From: Paenibacillus kribbensis
Lineage (GTDB): Bacteria; Bacillota; Bacilli; Paenibacillales; Paenibacillaceae
Reading direction: 5' to 3'
Length of the DNA stretch: 64,000 nucleotides
NCBI RefSeq assembly: GCF_002240415.1
Contig: NZ_CP020028.1
Span: 4,241,501-4,305,500 of the forward strand
The notes under the pieces are model-generated. The model ran no database searches. It saw only the letters and a program-made list of their open reading frames with translations, and had not been told where the DNA came from. Below, one piece after another: positions 46,365 through 55,756 of this stretch (positions are counted from its first letter, which is position 1; the number at the start of each line of letters is the position of its first letter). A program made the position numbers and the translations under genes.

Positions 46365-47277
46365 TGGACCCGCCTCCCGTCACTTCCAAAAATTGATCTT
46401 CCAGCGTACGGGCAACCGGGTGAATCGCATATACTTTGACTCCGTTGGCAGCCAGCAGGCTGTTCATCTCTGCAATCTGTTCCCGCTCCAGATGAAGCAG
46501 CAGTTGATTGCCCTCGACGCGCCCTGCTCCGGCAAGCGCACAAGCTTGCTCGGCATCATTGACCTCAAAGGCAATTTCCTCCGTCTGCACTTCTCCCGCC
46601 GTATTCTTCAGCTGCTTGATATCAACCAGCCGTCCACTTTGAATAATGGCTACACGGTCACACATCAGCTCCATTTCGGACAACAAATGACTCGATACGA
46701 ATACGGTAATTCCCTCGGTACGGCTCAATTGACGCAAATAATCCCGCAGTTCGCGAATCCCCTGCGGGTCCAGACCATTGGTCGGCTCGTCCAGCACGAG
46801 CAGCTTCGGTCGATGCAAAATCGCCTGAGCTACCCCAAGTCGCTGCCGCATTCCGAGCGAGTAGGTTTTGACCTTATCGTGAATCCGGTTTCCGAGCCCT
46901 ACCAAGCGTATCGCCTCATCCAGGCGCTTCTGGGTCACCCCCGGAGACATTCGTGCAAAATGCTGCAAATTTTGATAGCCTGTCAAAAACTTGTACATCT
47001 CCGGATTTTCAACAATCGCACCGACGTGAGAAATAGCCTTTTCAAAATCCGTATTCATGCTGTCTCCACAAATATGAATATCGCCCTTGCTTATCGAAAT
47101 CAGGCCAACCATCATGCGGATCGTGGTCGTTTTTCCCGCACCGTTGGGTCCGAGGAAACCAAATACCTGTCCTGCCGGAACCTCCAGCGTCAGATCGTCC
47201 ACAATCGCTTTCGAGGAGATGATTTTACTCACACCCTCCATACGTATGACGGGAACCTGTCCTGTCGCTTGCTGCAT
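46357..47277 (-). CDS. ABC transporter ATP-binding protein
   Basis: A 306-aa ATPase from ATG 47277, where GAAGGAG lies ten bases upstream; the open frame to 47328 has no site. It shows Walker A GFLGPNGAGKTTTIRMM, signature TYSLGMRQRLGVAQA, Walker B LLVLDEPTNGLDPQG and the H-switch VFVSSHLLSEM, followed by a C-terminal domain of the CcmA/YxlF type. It pairs with the downstream permease as a two-component exporter, of the kind often used for lipids, antibiotics or peptides. Confidence 0.94.
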   Translation of the reverse strand: MQQATGQVPVIRMEGVSKIISSKAIVDDLTLEVPAGQVFGFLGPNGAGKTTTIRMMVGLISISKGDIHICGDSMNTDFEKAISHVGAIVENPEMYKFLTGYQNLQHFARMSPGVTQKRLDEAIRLVGLGNRIHDKVKTYSLGMRQRLGVAQAILHRPKLLVLDEPTNGLDPQGIRELRDYLRQLSRTEGITVFVSSHLLSEMELMCDRVAIIQSGRLVDIKQLKNTAGEVQTEEIAFEVNDAEQACALAGAGRVEGNQLLLHLEREQIAEMNSLLAANGVKVYAIHPVARTLEDQFLEVTGGGSIG

Positions 47278-47397
47278 GCTATGAAACTCCTTCCATCCGG
47301 AGTGAAGCCCAACTCTTTTTCTGTTCATTTCCGGTTTTGGAAGTATTGTACCATATTTATCCTTTCAGAAACACCTTTCGGGAACACCTTGTCACGT

Positions 47398-47868
47398 CTA
47401 TTCCTTCTCCTTGTATACCCAAAGCACCCGCCACTCCTCGCCTTCCTGCGTCACATAACAAGGCTGTACAATATTAAAAGTACCGAATCGGGTCTTGTAA
47501 TGCTGGGTGACTGTAATACGGTAAGCCTTTCCTACCCCTTCTCCATCCTGATCTGTACGTATATCATATTCAGCCTGCGGCTCCCCCAGCTCAAACGTAA
47601 ACGTATCCGTCCCCATATCCTGCATAAAAACGTGTGCACGCTGCTGTACATACGTAGACTTCTCGAATTTTTTCTTCATTTGTGAATGAAAAAGCTCCCA
47701 TGAGCCGCCGAAATTTCCCGATTGCTCCATGGTGTAGAAGTCGTTCAGCACTTTTACCGCTTGATTATCCTCCCCCGTAGACATGACTCCGCGCAGTCCC
47801 AGCCACAGCAGCCATAACAATCCACATATCAATGCAAAATACAACAGCCTCCGAATGAACATGAACAT
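47398..47868 (-). CDS. Membrane-anchored hypothetical protein
   Basis: A 156-aa protein from ATG 47868 (AGAAGGAGAG upstream). One N-terminal membrane helix (FIRRLLYFALICGLLWLLWLGL), then an extracytoplasmic domain resembling NTF2-like or DUF proteins (QAVKVLNDFYTMEQSGNFGGSWELFHSQMKKKF, GEEWRVLWVYKEKE). It may be the last gene of the EPS operon, 150 bases after the LCP gene. Function unknown. Confidence 0.75.
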   Translation of the reverse strand: MFMFIRRLLYFALICGLLWLLWLGLRGVMSTGEDNQAVKVLNDFYTMEQSGNFGGSWELFHSQMKKKFEKSTYVQQRAHVFMQDMGTDTFTFELGEPQAEYDIRTDQDGEGVGKAYRITVTQHYKTRFGTFNIVQPCYVTQEGEEWRVLWVYKEKE

Positions 47869-48015
47869 TGAAGCTGCTCTCCTTCTAAATAGCACCGATT
47901 GCCCCTCCCTCTGCTGGACGATCTACTGGATACTCTACAGATGTATGTGGGACAAGATGAGTTTAGAAGAAAATAACGGGGCCACTCCTTCAAGTGCACC
48001 CGTCTTGCATTTCGC

Positions 48016-49002
48016 TTAATTAGGCGATACGGCCGTGGTGAGCAAATGCTTCTCCAGCAGCTCATGAATACGCTGACGTTCCTGATCATCCACGAAATAA
48101 TAATATACTCCGTTGATTTTACTTCCGTGCCCCTTTAATTCAACCGTATCTGTCTGTTTGAGAGACGGGCCGATCCGGGTCAGAAAGGTTGTCATATCGT
48201 CAAAGGTTATATCCGTGCGAATTTGCTCCCCCGCTGCCTCCAGAATCGGCTTGGCCCTGAGCAGCCCTTCCTTACTGACCGACTGTGCAAGAATCTGCTT
48301 GAGCAGCTCGCGCTGGCGGGCGTTTCTCCCGAGATCCCCACGCGGATCATCAAAACGCATACGAGCATAGGCCAACGCCTCTGTTCCATTCAATGTCAGA
48401 TTCCCCTGTGCAAAATGATGGCCCTCATACTGAAAATCAAGTGGATTGTTAACCGTGACTCCCCCCACCAGGTCAACCATTTTCGCAAACCCTTCCATGT
48501 TCATCTGTACATAGTAATCTATCGGATGGTTCAAAAAATGCTCTACCGTACGGATCGACATATCCACTCCGCCAAAAGCAAAAGCGTGATTGATTTTGTC
48601 CTCACGTCCCCTGCCGATCAGCTCTGTTCGCGTATCACGCGGAATATTGAACATCAGCATAGAGCCTGCCGCCGGATTGACGGACAGAACGATCATCGTA
48701 TCCGAACGGCCCGAATCATGAGGACGCTGATCTACCCCCAGCACCAGCACGGTGAACGGCTTAGACTGGGAAATGGCTGCAGGATTGGGTGCATTAGGTC
48801 CGGTGTCTGCACCTGCTGAACGTCCTGCTCCGCCTGTCGCAACAGCAGAGATCACCCCTGGCTGGACAAGGCTGCGCGGATGATACATCGCATGGGCCGC
48901 CGTTTTAAAGGAATGATACATATAAGCGGTGTAAGCAGCAGCACCCACGAACAACAACGCAGCAGCACCCAATACTATTTTCATTTTCAGCCATCGTTTC
49001 AT
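48016..49002 (-). CDS. LytR-CpsA-Psr family wall-polymer ligase
   Basis: A 328-aa protein with a short cytoplasmic start (MKRWLKMK), one membrane helix (about 9-28) and the LCP domain: FTVLVLGVDQRPHDSGRSDTMIVLSVNPAAGSMLMFNIPRDTRTEL, DKINHAFAFGGVDMSIRTVEHFL, GTEALAYARMRFDDPRGDLGRNARQRELLK with the conserved Asp and Arg residues. LCP enzymes transfer undecaprenyl-linked polymers to peptidoglycan. At the 3' end of the EPS operon, it would attach or terminate the polymer. Confidence 0.95.
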   Translation of the reverse strand: MKRWLKMKIVLGAAALLFVGAAAYTAYMYHSFKTAAHAMYHPRSLVQPGVISAVATGGAGRSAGADTGPNAPNPAAISQSKPFTVLVLGVDQRPHDSGRSDTMIVLSVNPAAGSMLMFNIPRDTRTELIGRGREDKINHAFAFGGVDMSIRTVEHFLNHPIDYYVQMNMEGFAKMVDLVGGVTVNNPLDFQYEGHHFAQGNLTLNGTEALAYARMRFDDPRGDLGRNARQRELLKQILAQSVSKEGLLRAKPILEAAGEQIRTDITFDDMTTFLTRIGPSLKQTDTVELKGHGSKINGVYYYFVDDQERQRIHELLEKHLLTTAVSPN

Positions 49003-49016
49003 ACGGAGCCTCCCCT

Positions 49017-50357
49017 TTACGGATTCAATACGGAGCGCTGATAATCTACATCCATATTGTTCAGCTGCGGCCTGCCGACCGAATAATACGCAAAGGCCGA
49101 CCGCCTGATCTGCTCTTCGCTGTATACATTGCGTCCATCGATCATAATGGGGTGCTTCATCAGCTCATTCAGCTCACCCAGCCCCACCTCGCCAAACTCC
49201 TCCCACTCTGTCAATAGACACAGTGCGTCGCAGCCCTCTGCCGCTTCCTGTGCGCTATCCGCCCACGTTATTTCCGAGCTGTCCAGCAGTTTGCGGAAGT
49301 TAGCGGTAGCGATCGGGTCATAGGCACGAATTTGCGCTCCTGCCTCCAGCAGCGACTGCATAATATCCAGCGCCGGGGCATCTCTTACGTCATCTGTGTT
49401 CGGTTTAAATGCCAGCCCCCATATGCCAATCGTGGCTCCTTCCAGCTCGCCCAGCGCTTCTTCCAGCTTGCGAATCACATTAAAGCGCTGCCCCTGATTC
49501 ACTTCCACCACGGATTTCAGCAGCTTGAATTCATAGTCCACATTGCCCGCAATTTGGATCAGCGCTTGTGTATCCTTGGGAAAACAAGAGCCGCCATAGC
49601 CAATACCTGCGGATAAAAAGGAGGAACCGATCCGCTGATCCAGCCCCATGCCGTGGGCCACGCGCGTGACATCCGCGCCCACCTTTTCGCAAATATTTGC
49701 AATCTCATTAATAAACGAAATTTTGGTCGCCAAAAAAGCATTTGACGCGTACTTGATCATTTCCGCCGAACGGATATCTGTGGTTAGGATGTTCGTCGTG
49801 AGCGGCTCGTGCAACGCAGTCAGCACTGAGGCCACATGCGGGTCGGAAGCTCCGATGACGATGCGATCCGGATGTAGCGTATCCAGTACTGCCGAGCCTT
49901 CACGTAAAAATTCAGGCACCGAAGCGACGCCAAAAGGATGGCTCGTGCGGCTTGCAATCAGGTTCTGAATCCGTTCGTTCGTGCCGACAGGCACCGTGCT
50001 TTTGGTAACAATCACCTTGTAGCCGTTCATGGCATCAGCCACCTCGCAGGCGGCTCCTTCAATATAGGACAGATTGGCTTCGCCGCTTGGCAGTGAAGGT
50101 GTACCCACCGCCAAAATAACAATCTCGGCCTCTTTTACCGCAGCGGTTGTATCTGTCGTAAAGCTCAGTCGGCCCTGCTCGACATTGTCTTTGATTAACG
50201 CCTTTAATCCCGGTTCATAAATCGGTACTCCTCCTGCGCGAAGCTGACGAATTTTGTCCTCATTCTGATCGATACAGACGACGGTATTCCCAAGTGCAGC
50301 AAAACAGATCCCCGACACCAGTCCAACATACCCGGCACCTATTACACATAGCTTCAA
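49017..50357 (-). CDS. ugd: UDP-glucose 6-dehydrogenase
   Basis: A 446-aa enzyme: NAD-binding KLCVIGAGYVGLVSGICFAALG, the catalytic Cys in GIGYGGSCFPKDTQALIQ, and FKPNTDDVRDAPALDIMQSLLEAG. It oxidises UDP-glucose to UDP-glucuronate, so the polymer probably contains glucuronic acid. It lies between the WecG-type transferase and the LCP gene. Confidence 0.97.
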   Translation of the reverse strand: MKLCVIGAGYVGLVSGICFAALGNTVVCIDQNEDKIRQLRAGGVPIYEPGLKALIKDNVEQGRLSFTTDTTAAVKEAEIVILAVGTPSLPSGEANLSYIEGAACEVADAMNGYKVIVTKSTVPVGTNERIQNLIASRTSHPFGVASVPEFLREGSAVLDTLHPDRIVIGASDPHVASVLTALHEPLTTNILTTDIRSAEMIKYASNAFLATKISFINEIANICEKVGADVTRVAHGMGLDQRIGSSFLSAGIGYGGSCFPKDTQALIQIAGNVDYEFKLLKSVVEVNQGQRFNVIRKLEEALGELEGATIGIWGLAFKPNTDDVRDAPALDIMQSLLEAGAQIRAYDPIATANFRKLLDSSEITWADSAQEAAEGCDALCLLTEWEEFGEVGLGELNELMKHPIMIDGRNVYSEEQIRRSAFAYYSVGRPQLNNMDVDYQRSVLNP

Positions 50358-50409
50358 AGCGATTCCCCCTTTTACATGCTGTCTTATTGCATCGTGCTTT
50401 TACCCGGCT

Positions 50410-51222
50410 TCACTTCTCTATACCTCTCCCCGTGTGCCGATTATGATAGAGCGTGAGCCGTTTGTTTTGCCGATAGGATTTGAGAAAACGATAGATATAC
50501 ACTGGATTGTTATAGGCATACCTCTTCCACAACCGCTTCGGCTCACAGATCAGACGGTACAGCCACTCCAATCCCAGTCTTTGTATCGTTAACGGCGGTC
50601 TGCGAACCTTTCCGGTAATATAGTCAAAGGCCGCTCCTACCCCAATCATCACACCCCTGACGCGATCCTTGTTGCGATACATCCATATTTCCTGCTTCGG
50701 GCAGCCTAAGCTGACGAATATGATATGCGCACCTGACGCATTGATTTCATGAATGATCCGCTCCTCCTCATCTGGCTGAAGCTCCCGAAATGGCGGTGAA
50801 AAGCTGCCTGCGATGCGGATTCCAGGGTAATCCTGTCTCATCCTTTCCATTAAGCTATCCAGCGTATCCGGCGTACTGCCGTAAAAATATACGCTCACCT
50901 CCGTCTGTGGCGCACGCTCGCACAGCTTGAGCATCAGACTGGGGCCATCCACCCGATCCTGACGCTCAAATCCGTACAGCTTAAGCGCCCATACCAGTGG
51001 CATGCCATCCGGAGTACATAAATCTGCACGAGCGAGTGCTTCGTGGAACTCAGGCTGATTCCCCGCCGTGACAATCGAATGCGTGTTGCAGATACAGACA
51101 TAGCTATTCTTTCGTCCGGCTGCCCATTGCTCCAGCGTGTGCACCGTCTCCTGAAACGTAAGCGCCGCAATCTCTGCGTCCGCGATCCTTCCAACTCTAT
51201 ACTGAGGCAGCTGCTTCATCAT
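50410..51222 (-). CDS. WecG/TagA/CpsF-family glycosyltransferase (GT26)
   Basis: A 270-aa protein: KNSYVCICNTHSIVTAGNQPEFHEALARADLCTPDGMPLVWAL, IIFVSLGCPKQEIWMYRNKDRVRGVMIGVGAAFDYITGKVRRPP. The Asp-Gly-Met and GCPKQE motifs are typical. This family transfers N-acetylmannosamine or ManNAcA-type sugars onto lipid-linked intermediates. It overlaps the preceding glycosyltransferase stop by 26 bases. Confidence 0.93.
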   Translation of the reverse strand: MMKQLPQYRVGRIADAEIAALTFQETVHTLEQWAAGRKNSYVCICNTHSIVTAGNQPEFHEALARADLCTPDGMPLVWALKLYGFERQDRVDGPSLMLKLCERAPQTEVSVYFYGSTPDTLDSLMERMRQDYPGIRIAGSFSPPFRELQPDEEERIIHEINASGAHIIFVSLGCPKQEIWMYRNKDRVRGVMIGVGAAFDYITGKVRRPPLTIQRLGLEWLYRLICEPKRLWKRYAYNNPVYIYRFLKSYRQNKRLTLYHNRHTGRGIEK

Positions 51223-52438
51223 TACGCTCCTCCATAGCCTTGCTATATATCGCCATCAACTGCTTGGCATTGACTTCCTCCGTATAGCGTGCAGTGTATA
51301 TTTCCGACACCTGCTGTCTCATAGCTGCATAATTTTCATAGGCTACTGCACGGCGAATTACGGTCTTTATATTTTCCAAATCATCATGCTGAAAATGGAA
51401 ACCCGTCACCCCATCCTCTACCACTTCCTCCAACGCGCCGATCCGGCTGCACAGCACCGGAGTTCCGACGGAATAGGACTCTACAATCGTCATGGGAAAG
51501 CCCTCATACCAAATGGAAGGCACCATGACATACATGGCCCGACTCATGCAATCCAGCACCGTGTCTGCATCCTGCTGGCCGAGAAACCGGATATCCTCCT
51601 GCGGGTAAGCGGCGGTCAGTTCAGCCTTTTCCGGGCCGTCCCCAATGATGACCAGTCTCAGGCCCGCCCGATCCTCCAGCCCGGACCAGGCTTGCAGCAG
51701 ATTGCGCACTCCTTTTTCCCGTGAAATCCGCCCTACAAACAACAGATAACGATCATTCGGGTCATACTTGGCTTCCGCTGTTTTAGGTTGAATAAAATTC
51801 GATTTTACTGAGATGCGATCCAGCGGAATGCCGCTTTCCGCAAATTTGTTCCGTGCAAACTCCGTTAGCGCAATGTAGCGGCTTACCTTGTGCTGCCATG
51901 TGCCGATCAACTCGTTGAACTTGATCATTGCCGCCACCGGAATCGTCTGCAGCTGTGAGCCTCGGTAGCAGCCATGGCGGATGGAGTGCAATAGTGTGCC
52001 GTGCAGGCATTTTTCACAAACCTCATTCCCCCGCATAAAGGTCGCAGCCGGACAAATCAGCCTGTAATTATGCAGCGTCTGGACGACCGGAATCCCCAGC
52101 CGTTCACAGGCATGGTAGACCGAAGGAGAAATGACCGGAAAAAAATTATGCACATGCACCACATCCGGCTTCACCTGCAAAAGCATCTTTTGGATTCTTT
52201 TGAATTCCGGCAGCGACCATGTCGCTTCCACCGCCAGCTTTGCCATGTTCGCCAGCCCTTTGCTCTGGATGCTGTCGTTATGCACATAATAATGCTCTGT
52301 CTCTATGCCTCTGGAGTGCAGCATAGCCGACTCTTGCTCGACAACCTTGTCTTCTCCCCCGCTTTGCTGATAAAAGTTGTGGATGATCAGCACCTTGCTT
52401 ACAGGAGAATTCATCTGCCTACTAACCTGTTCACTCAC
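51197..52438 (-). CDS. GT4 glycosyltransferase
   Basis: A 413-aa GT-B enzyme starting at GTG 52438, overlapping the preceding gene by four bases. KVLIIHNFYQQSGGEDKVVEQE at the start, VQTLHNYRLICPAATFMRGNEVCEKCL, then LLFVGRISREKGVRNLLQAWSGL and SIWYEGFPMTIVESYSVGTPVLCSRIGALEEVV. The EGFPMTIVE motif holds the nucleotide-sugar Glu pair. Donor and linkage unknown. Confidence 0.93.
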   Translation of the reverse strand: MSEQVSRQMNSPVSKVLIIHNFYQQSGGEDKVVEQESAMLHSRGIETEHYYVHNDSIQSKGLANMAKLAVEATWSLPEFKRIQKMLLQVKPDVVHVHNFFPVISPSVYHACERLGIPVVQTLHNYRLICPAATFMRGNEVCEKCLHGTLLHSIRHGCYRGSQLQTIPVAAMIKFNELIGTWQHKVSRYIALTEFARNKFAESGIPLDRISVKSNFIQPKTAEAKYDPNDRYLLFVGRISREKGVRNLLQAWSGLEDRAGLRLVIIGDGPEKAELTAAYPQEDIRFLGQQDADTVLDCMSRAMYVMVPSIWYEGFPMTIVESYSVGTPVLCSRIGALEEVVEDGVTGFHFQHDDLENIKTVIRRAVAYENYAAMRQQVSEIYTARYTEEVNAKQLMAIYSKAMEERNDEAAASV

Positions 52439-53730
52439 GTAGCTGCCCCTCTTTCCTGCGTTGATTGCATGGGACGCCCCGAATCTACGGGCCTCATCGG
52501 TTGGTGGCTTAATATTTCATCTGCAATACGGTCCCACGACATGCGCTCAACGGTAAGGGACGCCTGCTCAGCCACACTTTGTCTCAGCTCAGTATGGTTC
52601 AGCAATGCAGATATTCGGCCAACCCATTCCTCTTCCGAAAAGCCTCTCAGCATCACACCGTTCACTCCATCCTCAATCAAGGTAACGGAGCCACCATTCA
52701 CCGAAGAGATAATCGGGACACGAAACAGCATGCTTTCCAGCAGCACCATCCCGAAAATGTCATAGTGGGTCGGAAACAGCATGAGGTCAGCCACACCGTA
52801 AACCTGCCACAGATAACGCTGCTCGACCCTTGAAAAATGCAAAATGCTGTCCGTCAGCCCCAGCTCATGAGCATAGGCCCAATAGCGATCCGTATCCGCC
52901 TTCCGCCCATCCCCGACCATTAGCAAAAGGCAATCAGGGTGCTTCTGGAGTACTGCTTTGAACAGGCTCAGCATAAAACGAATATTTCTTCGTTCCTCCA
53001 GTACGCCGACGTATAGCAACACCGGGCGATCCCCGATTCGTCTCAGCTCATCCGCGACCTCGCGGTTTTCTTCATATTCGCCGCTTCCGTCGTTGTCGCT
53101 GTTCTCATGGTTGGCACTATTGGATGCTCTCTCTGCTTTGCAATGATCCAGTTTGCTATGATCCAGTTTGCTATGATCCAGTCTGCTGTGATCCAGTCTG
53201 CTGCGATCCAGTCCGACCCCAAGCGTAACCACGTTGTCAAAGCCCTTATTCTCCAGATAACGCTTGGCGAGATCGGATTTGGCGTAGGTACGGCGAACAG
53301 ACTTTGCTACCTTCGGCAGCAGCAATACATCGTACAGCTTGCGGAGCAGCACGTGTGTATGATCCCGGTACGGGCCGTGATACAGCACCAGCTTATCGGG
53401 ACATTTTCGTGAAAGCAGATAGGTCATCATCTGGTTGTATTCGGTTGAGATGATCAAATCATAAGCAGCCAAAAACGAATCCTTGAGGACATCCCGGTAG
53501 ATGCTGTTGCTCAGGAACTTAAACCCGTGAAGCCAGATGATGCGCAGGGTGCAGCCTTCATGACGGTAGACTTGTTCCAAACGGGTTTCCTTATGATTGT
53601 TGTAGTAGACAATATCGCAATCGTAGCCTTTACGAACGAGCGCTTTGCCCAAGCCGACTTCCTGCAAATTGTACGAGGCTCCGTTCACCTGGCTGGCAAA
53701 GTTGCGAAGATACAATATTTTTTGAACCAT
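52435..53730 (-). CDS. GT4 glycosyltransferase with internal pentapeptide repeats
   Basis: About 431 aa from ATG 53730; ATG codons at 53733 and 53730 share AGGAG. N-terminal FASQVNGASYNLQEVGLGKALVRKGYD, C-terminal VLLYVGVLEERRNIRFMLSLFKAVL and FPTHYDIFGMVLLESMLFRVPIISS with the donor-binding Glu. Around residue 185 five units of LDRSR/LDHSK type interrupt the linker between the two lobes, followed by a Ser/Asn/Asp-rich stretch. Donor unknown. Confidence 0.92.
   Translation of the reverse strand: MVQKILYLRNFASQVNGASYNLQEVGLGKALVRKGYDCDIVYYNNHKETRLEQVYRHEGCTLRIIWLHGFKFLSNSIYRDVLKDSFLAAYDLIISTEYNQMMTYLLSRKCPDKLVLYHGPYRDHTHVLLRKLYDVLLLPKVAKSVRRTYAKSDLAKRYLENKGFDNVVTLGVGLDRSRLDHSRLDHSKLDHSKLDHCKAERASNSANHENSDNDGSGEYEENREVADELRRIGDRPVLLYVGVLEERRNIRFMLSLFKAVLQKHPDCLLLMVGDGRKADTDRYWAYAHELGLTDSILHFSRVEQRYLWQVYGVADLMLFPTHYDIFGMVLLESMLFRVPIISSVNGGSVTLIEDGVNGVMLRGFSEEEWVGRISALLNHTELRQSVAEQASLTVERMSWDRIADEILSHQPMRPVDSGRPMQSTQERGAAT
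53143..53219 (-). repeat. Five 15-bp tandem repeats in the GT4 gene
   Basis: The plus-strand unit GATCCAGTTTGCTAT (with CTGCTGT and CTGCTGC variants) repeats five times without gap, encoding LDHSK/LDRSR pentapeptides. The unit is a multiple of three, so copy changes preserve the frame. Confidence 0.9.
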
Positions 53731-54493
53731 CATCAGGACTCCTGCCATTACATATTGGGTGAGTTATGGGGGGCGAGGGTTCAGAGACCGCTGCGCGTTC
53801 CATTTGATCTTACGATCGCTGTTACCCCCGGATTTCATCTGATGATATAGACCCTTTAAAGGGTAAAATCCGGGGATAAAGGCGAACGCTATCGCTTCTC
53901 CAGATTCAAATGGACCGCTCCGCTGCTGACCGCCGTGTCCATAAAGTCACCCTATTTTTAAAAAGGGAACTTTGGCATGAAATGCCCCGCTCCGCTGGGT
54001 GACGCGGCGAATGCGCGCAGGTGTTGATCTGCGCTGAACGGCTTGTGAGCTTGGCACAGTTATGTCAAGCTCACAAGCCAGCATGGCTATAGCTATACTA
54101 TCTTCGGGCTGACCAGGAGATCTTAACTATGGCTAGATTGTTGCCTGCCGGGAGTGCTATTCATCAAGCTTTGTCACCTTGACAGAGAACTGTGATGAGT
54201 GTGCATTACGCCAACATTACATGCCCGGCGAGAAATTCGCGGCGATAAGGCGAAGCTATCGCCTAATGCTCTTCCCTTCCCCCACCCTATGGGCAGGGAG
54301 GAAATTCTTTTTGGCGGCGGCGGGACGTAGCGGAGGGTAAGGATTTGAATCTGGAGAAGCGGCAGCGTTCGCCTTTGACGGGGGATTCCGCCCTCTTACA
54401 GGGCTTATTAATCCAAGGAATCCCACGTCAACAGCGATCGGAAGATCAAATCCGTCCCACAGCGGGCTTCCATCCACAATAGTCGATCCAAGA
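53731..54493. other. Repeat-rich non-coding gap inside the EPS operon
   Basis: About 760 bases without a credible gene, in an operon whose other gaps are short. Present are a CCCCCGGATTT...AAATCCGGGG hairpin (about 53827-53875), a 34-bp inverted pair (53878-53911 with 54344-54377, two mismatches), the direct repeat AAGATCAAATCCGTCCC at 54442 and 54490, and a GTGAGCTTG/CAAGCTCAC hairpin (about 54046-54080). A 95-codon minus frame at 54256-54540 consists of these repeats. Confidence 0.75.
53878..54377. repeat. 34-bp inverted repeat pair with a 432-bp centre
   Basis: The arms at 53878-53911 and 54344-54377 share GGCGAACGC, GCTTCTCCAGATTCAAAT and their flanking bases in inverted orientation, differing at two positions. 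They look like arms of a miniature inverted-repeat element or two inverted REP-type units. Confidence 0.75.
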
Positions 54494-55756
54494 TCAAATC
54501 CGTCCCGAAGCGGCCTCCCCCCTCCAAACCGAATGCTCACGCTGCCTTTCCTCCATCATCTGCATTTGGAAGTGCTCTGCCCCTTTAAGCTGGGCGGCTG
54601 CCATATCCGCCACCAAAGCCACGCTCGATTCCATCGGCACAAAGCGGTATTTGTAAGCCGTAAGCCGATGATCGGTTTCGTGAAATAAAATGTCCTGCGC
54701 GTAATTGCCCCAACGATCCTTGGGCATCAGATCAATCGTCATACCGGCATGTGCAGAGGGCAGCAGCATATTGGAGCCGTGAATGCCGATCACCAATCGG
54801 CTGGCTGCATACACCTTGCATACCCGCAGCTCACTTTCGCGGTCAAAACGTGCGACACGCTCGTCGGCAATCCATGCCGGGAAACGCCCGCTACGCCCCA
54901 GTCCGGCGACTGTAAACCGATGATCCGGAAAGGATTCCCGCAGCCTGCGGAACAACCGGATGATTTTGCTCCGCTGGTGATAAATCAGTGGTTTCAGCCC
55001 GCGTTTGAGCTGTGGAAATTTCTGCACCGCCCTTGCCATATGATGGCTGCCGCTCCACAAACGGTCTTCCCTCCATACGAAGGTAATGCGCGGCTCCGAT
55101 TCACGCTCATCGTCATAGCGGGGGATACCTGTAAACTGCTTAATATCAAACTGATTGGGATGTGAATACGCCGGGCTGACATATACCTCTTCGAAGCGCA
55201 TCAGTTCCTCAATCATCCGATGGTGCAGCACAGGATGAAAGTTTCGTGCCTTGCTGAACGGCACATCGACCGTCCAGATTTCCGCTACAAAAGCAGGCAC
55301 CATCCACTCCAGCGGCTTTTGCACAATAACGATGATCCCCAGTTCCGGCGACTGCTCGTATTCGCGCTGCACATTGAGCAGCTTGAGCAATGCATGACCA
55401 TACAAATAGTCCACCGTGTTGACGATGATCACGCGCTCGAAGGCCTTCATTTTATGCACAGTCATACCGATCGTTAAATCATAGGAAGGATTCATCAACG
55501 ATTGCCGCAAAGGCTCTCCAAGCCATTTTCTCGACTTCGCATCCCCGGTCAGGATATAGTCAGGCATTTCCACTCGATAAGGTGAATAGGTGGCATGACC
55601 GACTCGCATATCCTCGATATACTCACGTCCACAGCCCTCACAGCAAGTGCTGACACATACGTGGATTCCCTGCCACAACACCTCTCCACCCCGTACCTTG
55701 CCTCCACAATGCGGGCACTGTCCCTCATGCCTAACAAACGGTTTAATGGGTATCAT
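54494..55756 (-). CDS. Uncharacterised EPS protein with zinc ribbon and GT-like C-terminus
   Basis: A 420-aa protein from ATG 55756, 14 bases inside the Wzx stop; GGAGAG lies upstream. Residues 10-60 form a zinc-ribbon-like unit with CPHCGG and a later CCEGC pair. The middle part has YDLTIGMTVHKMKAFERVIIVNTVDYLYGHALLKLL, and the C-terminal half contains LVIGIHGSNMLLPSAHAGMTIDLMPKDRWGN, which recalls the HG-xNM-F motif of GT61-type glycosyltransferases. It is soluble. The position between Wzx and the gap suggests a role in polymer assembly. The exact family is not certain. Confidence 0.75.
   Translation of the reverse strand: MIPIKPFVRHEGQCPHCGGKVRGGEVLWQGIHVCVSTCCEGCGREYIEDMRVGHATYSPYRVEMPDYILTGDAKSRKWLGEPLRQSLMNPSYDLTIGMTVHKMKAFERVIIVNTVDYLYGHALLKLLNVQREYEQSPELGIIVIVQKPLEWMVPAFVAEIWTVDVPFSKARNFHPVLHHRMIEELMRFEEVYVSPAYSHPNQFDIKQFTGIPRYDDERESEPRITFVWREDRLWSGSHHMARAVQKFPQLKRGLKPLIYHQRSKIIRLFRRLRESFPDHRFTVAGLGRSGRFPAWIADERVARFDRESELRVCKVYAASRLVIGIHGSNMLLPSAHAGMTIDLMPKDRWGNYAQDILFHETDHRLTAYKYRFVPMESSVALVADMAAAQLKGAEHFQMQMMEERQREHSVWRGEAASGRI

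Noticed and set aside
46348..47685. 445-codon plus-strand open frame
   Set aside because: Antisense to the ABC ATPase with its Walker motifs clearly on the minus strand; no ribosome site.
54256..54540. 95-codon minus-strand frame in the EPS gap
   Set aside because: Composed of the local DNA repeats (RDGFDL and WDGFDL come from the direct repeat) and overlaps the 3' end of the zinc-ribbon gene; no ribosome site evident.
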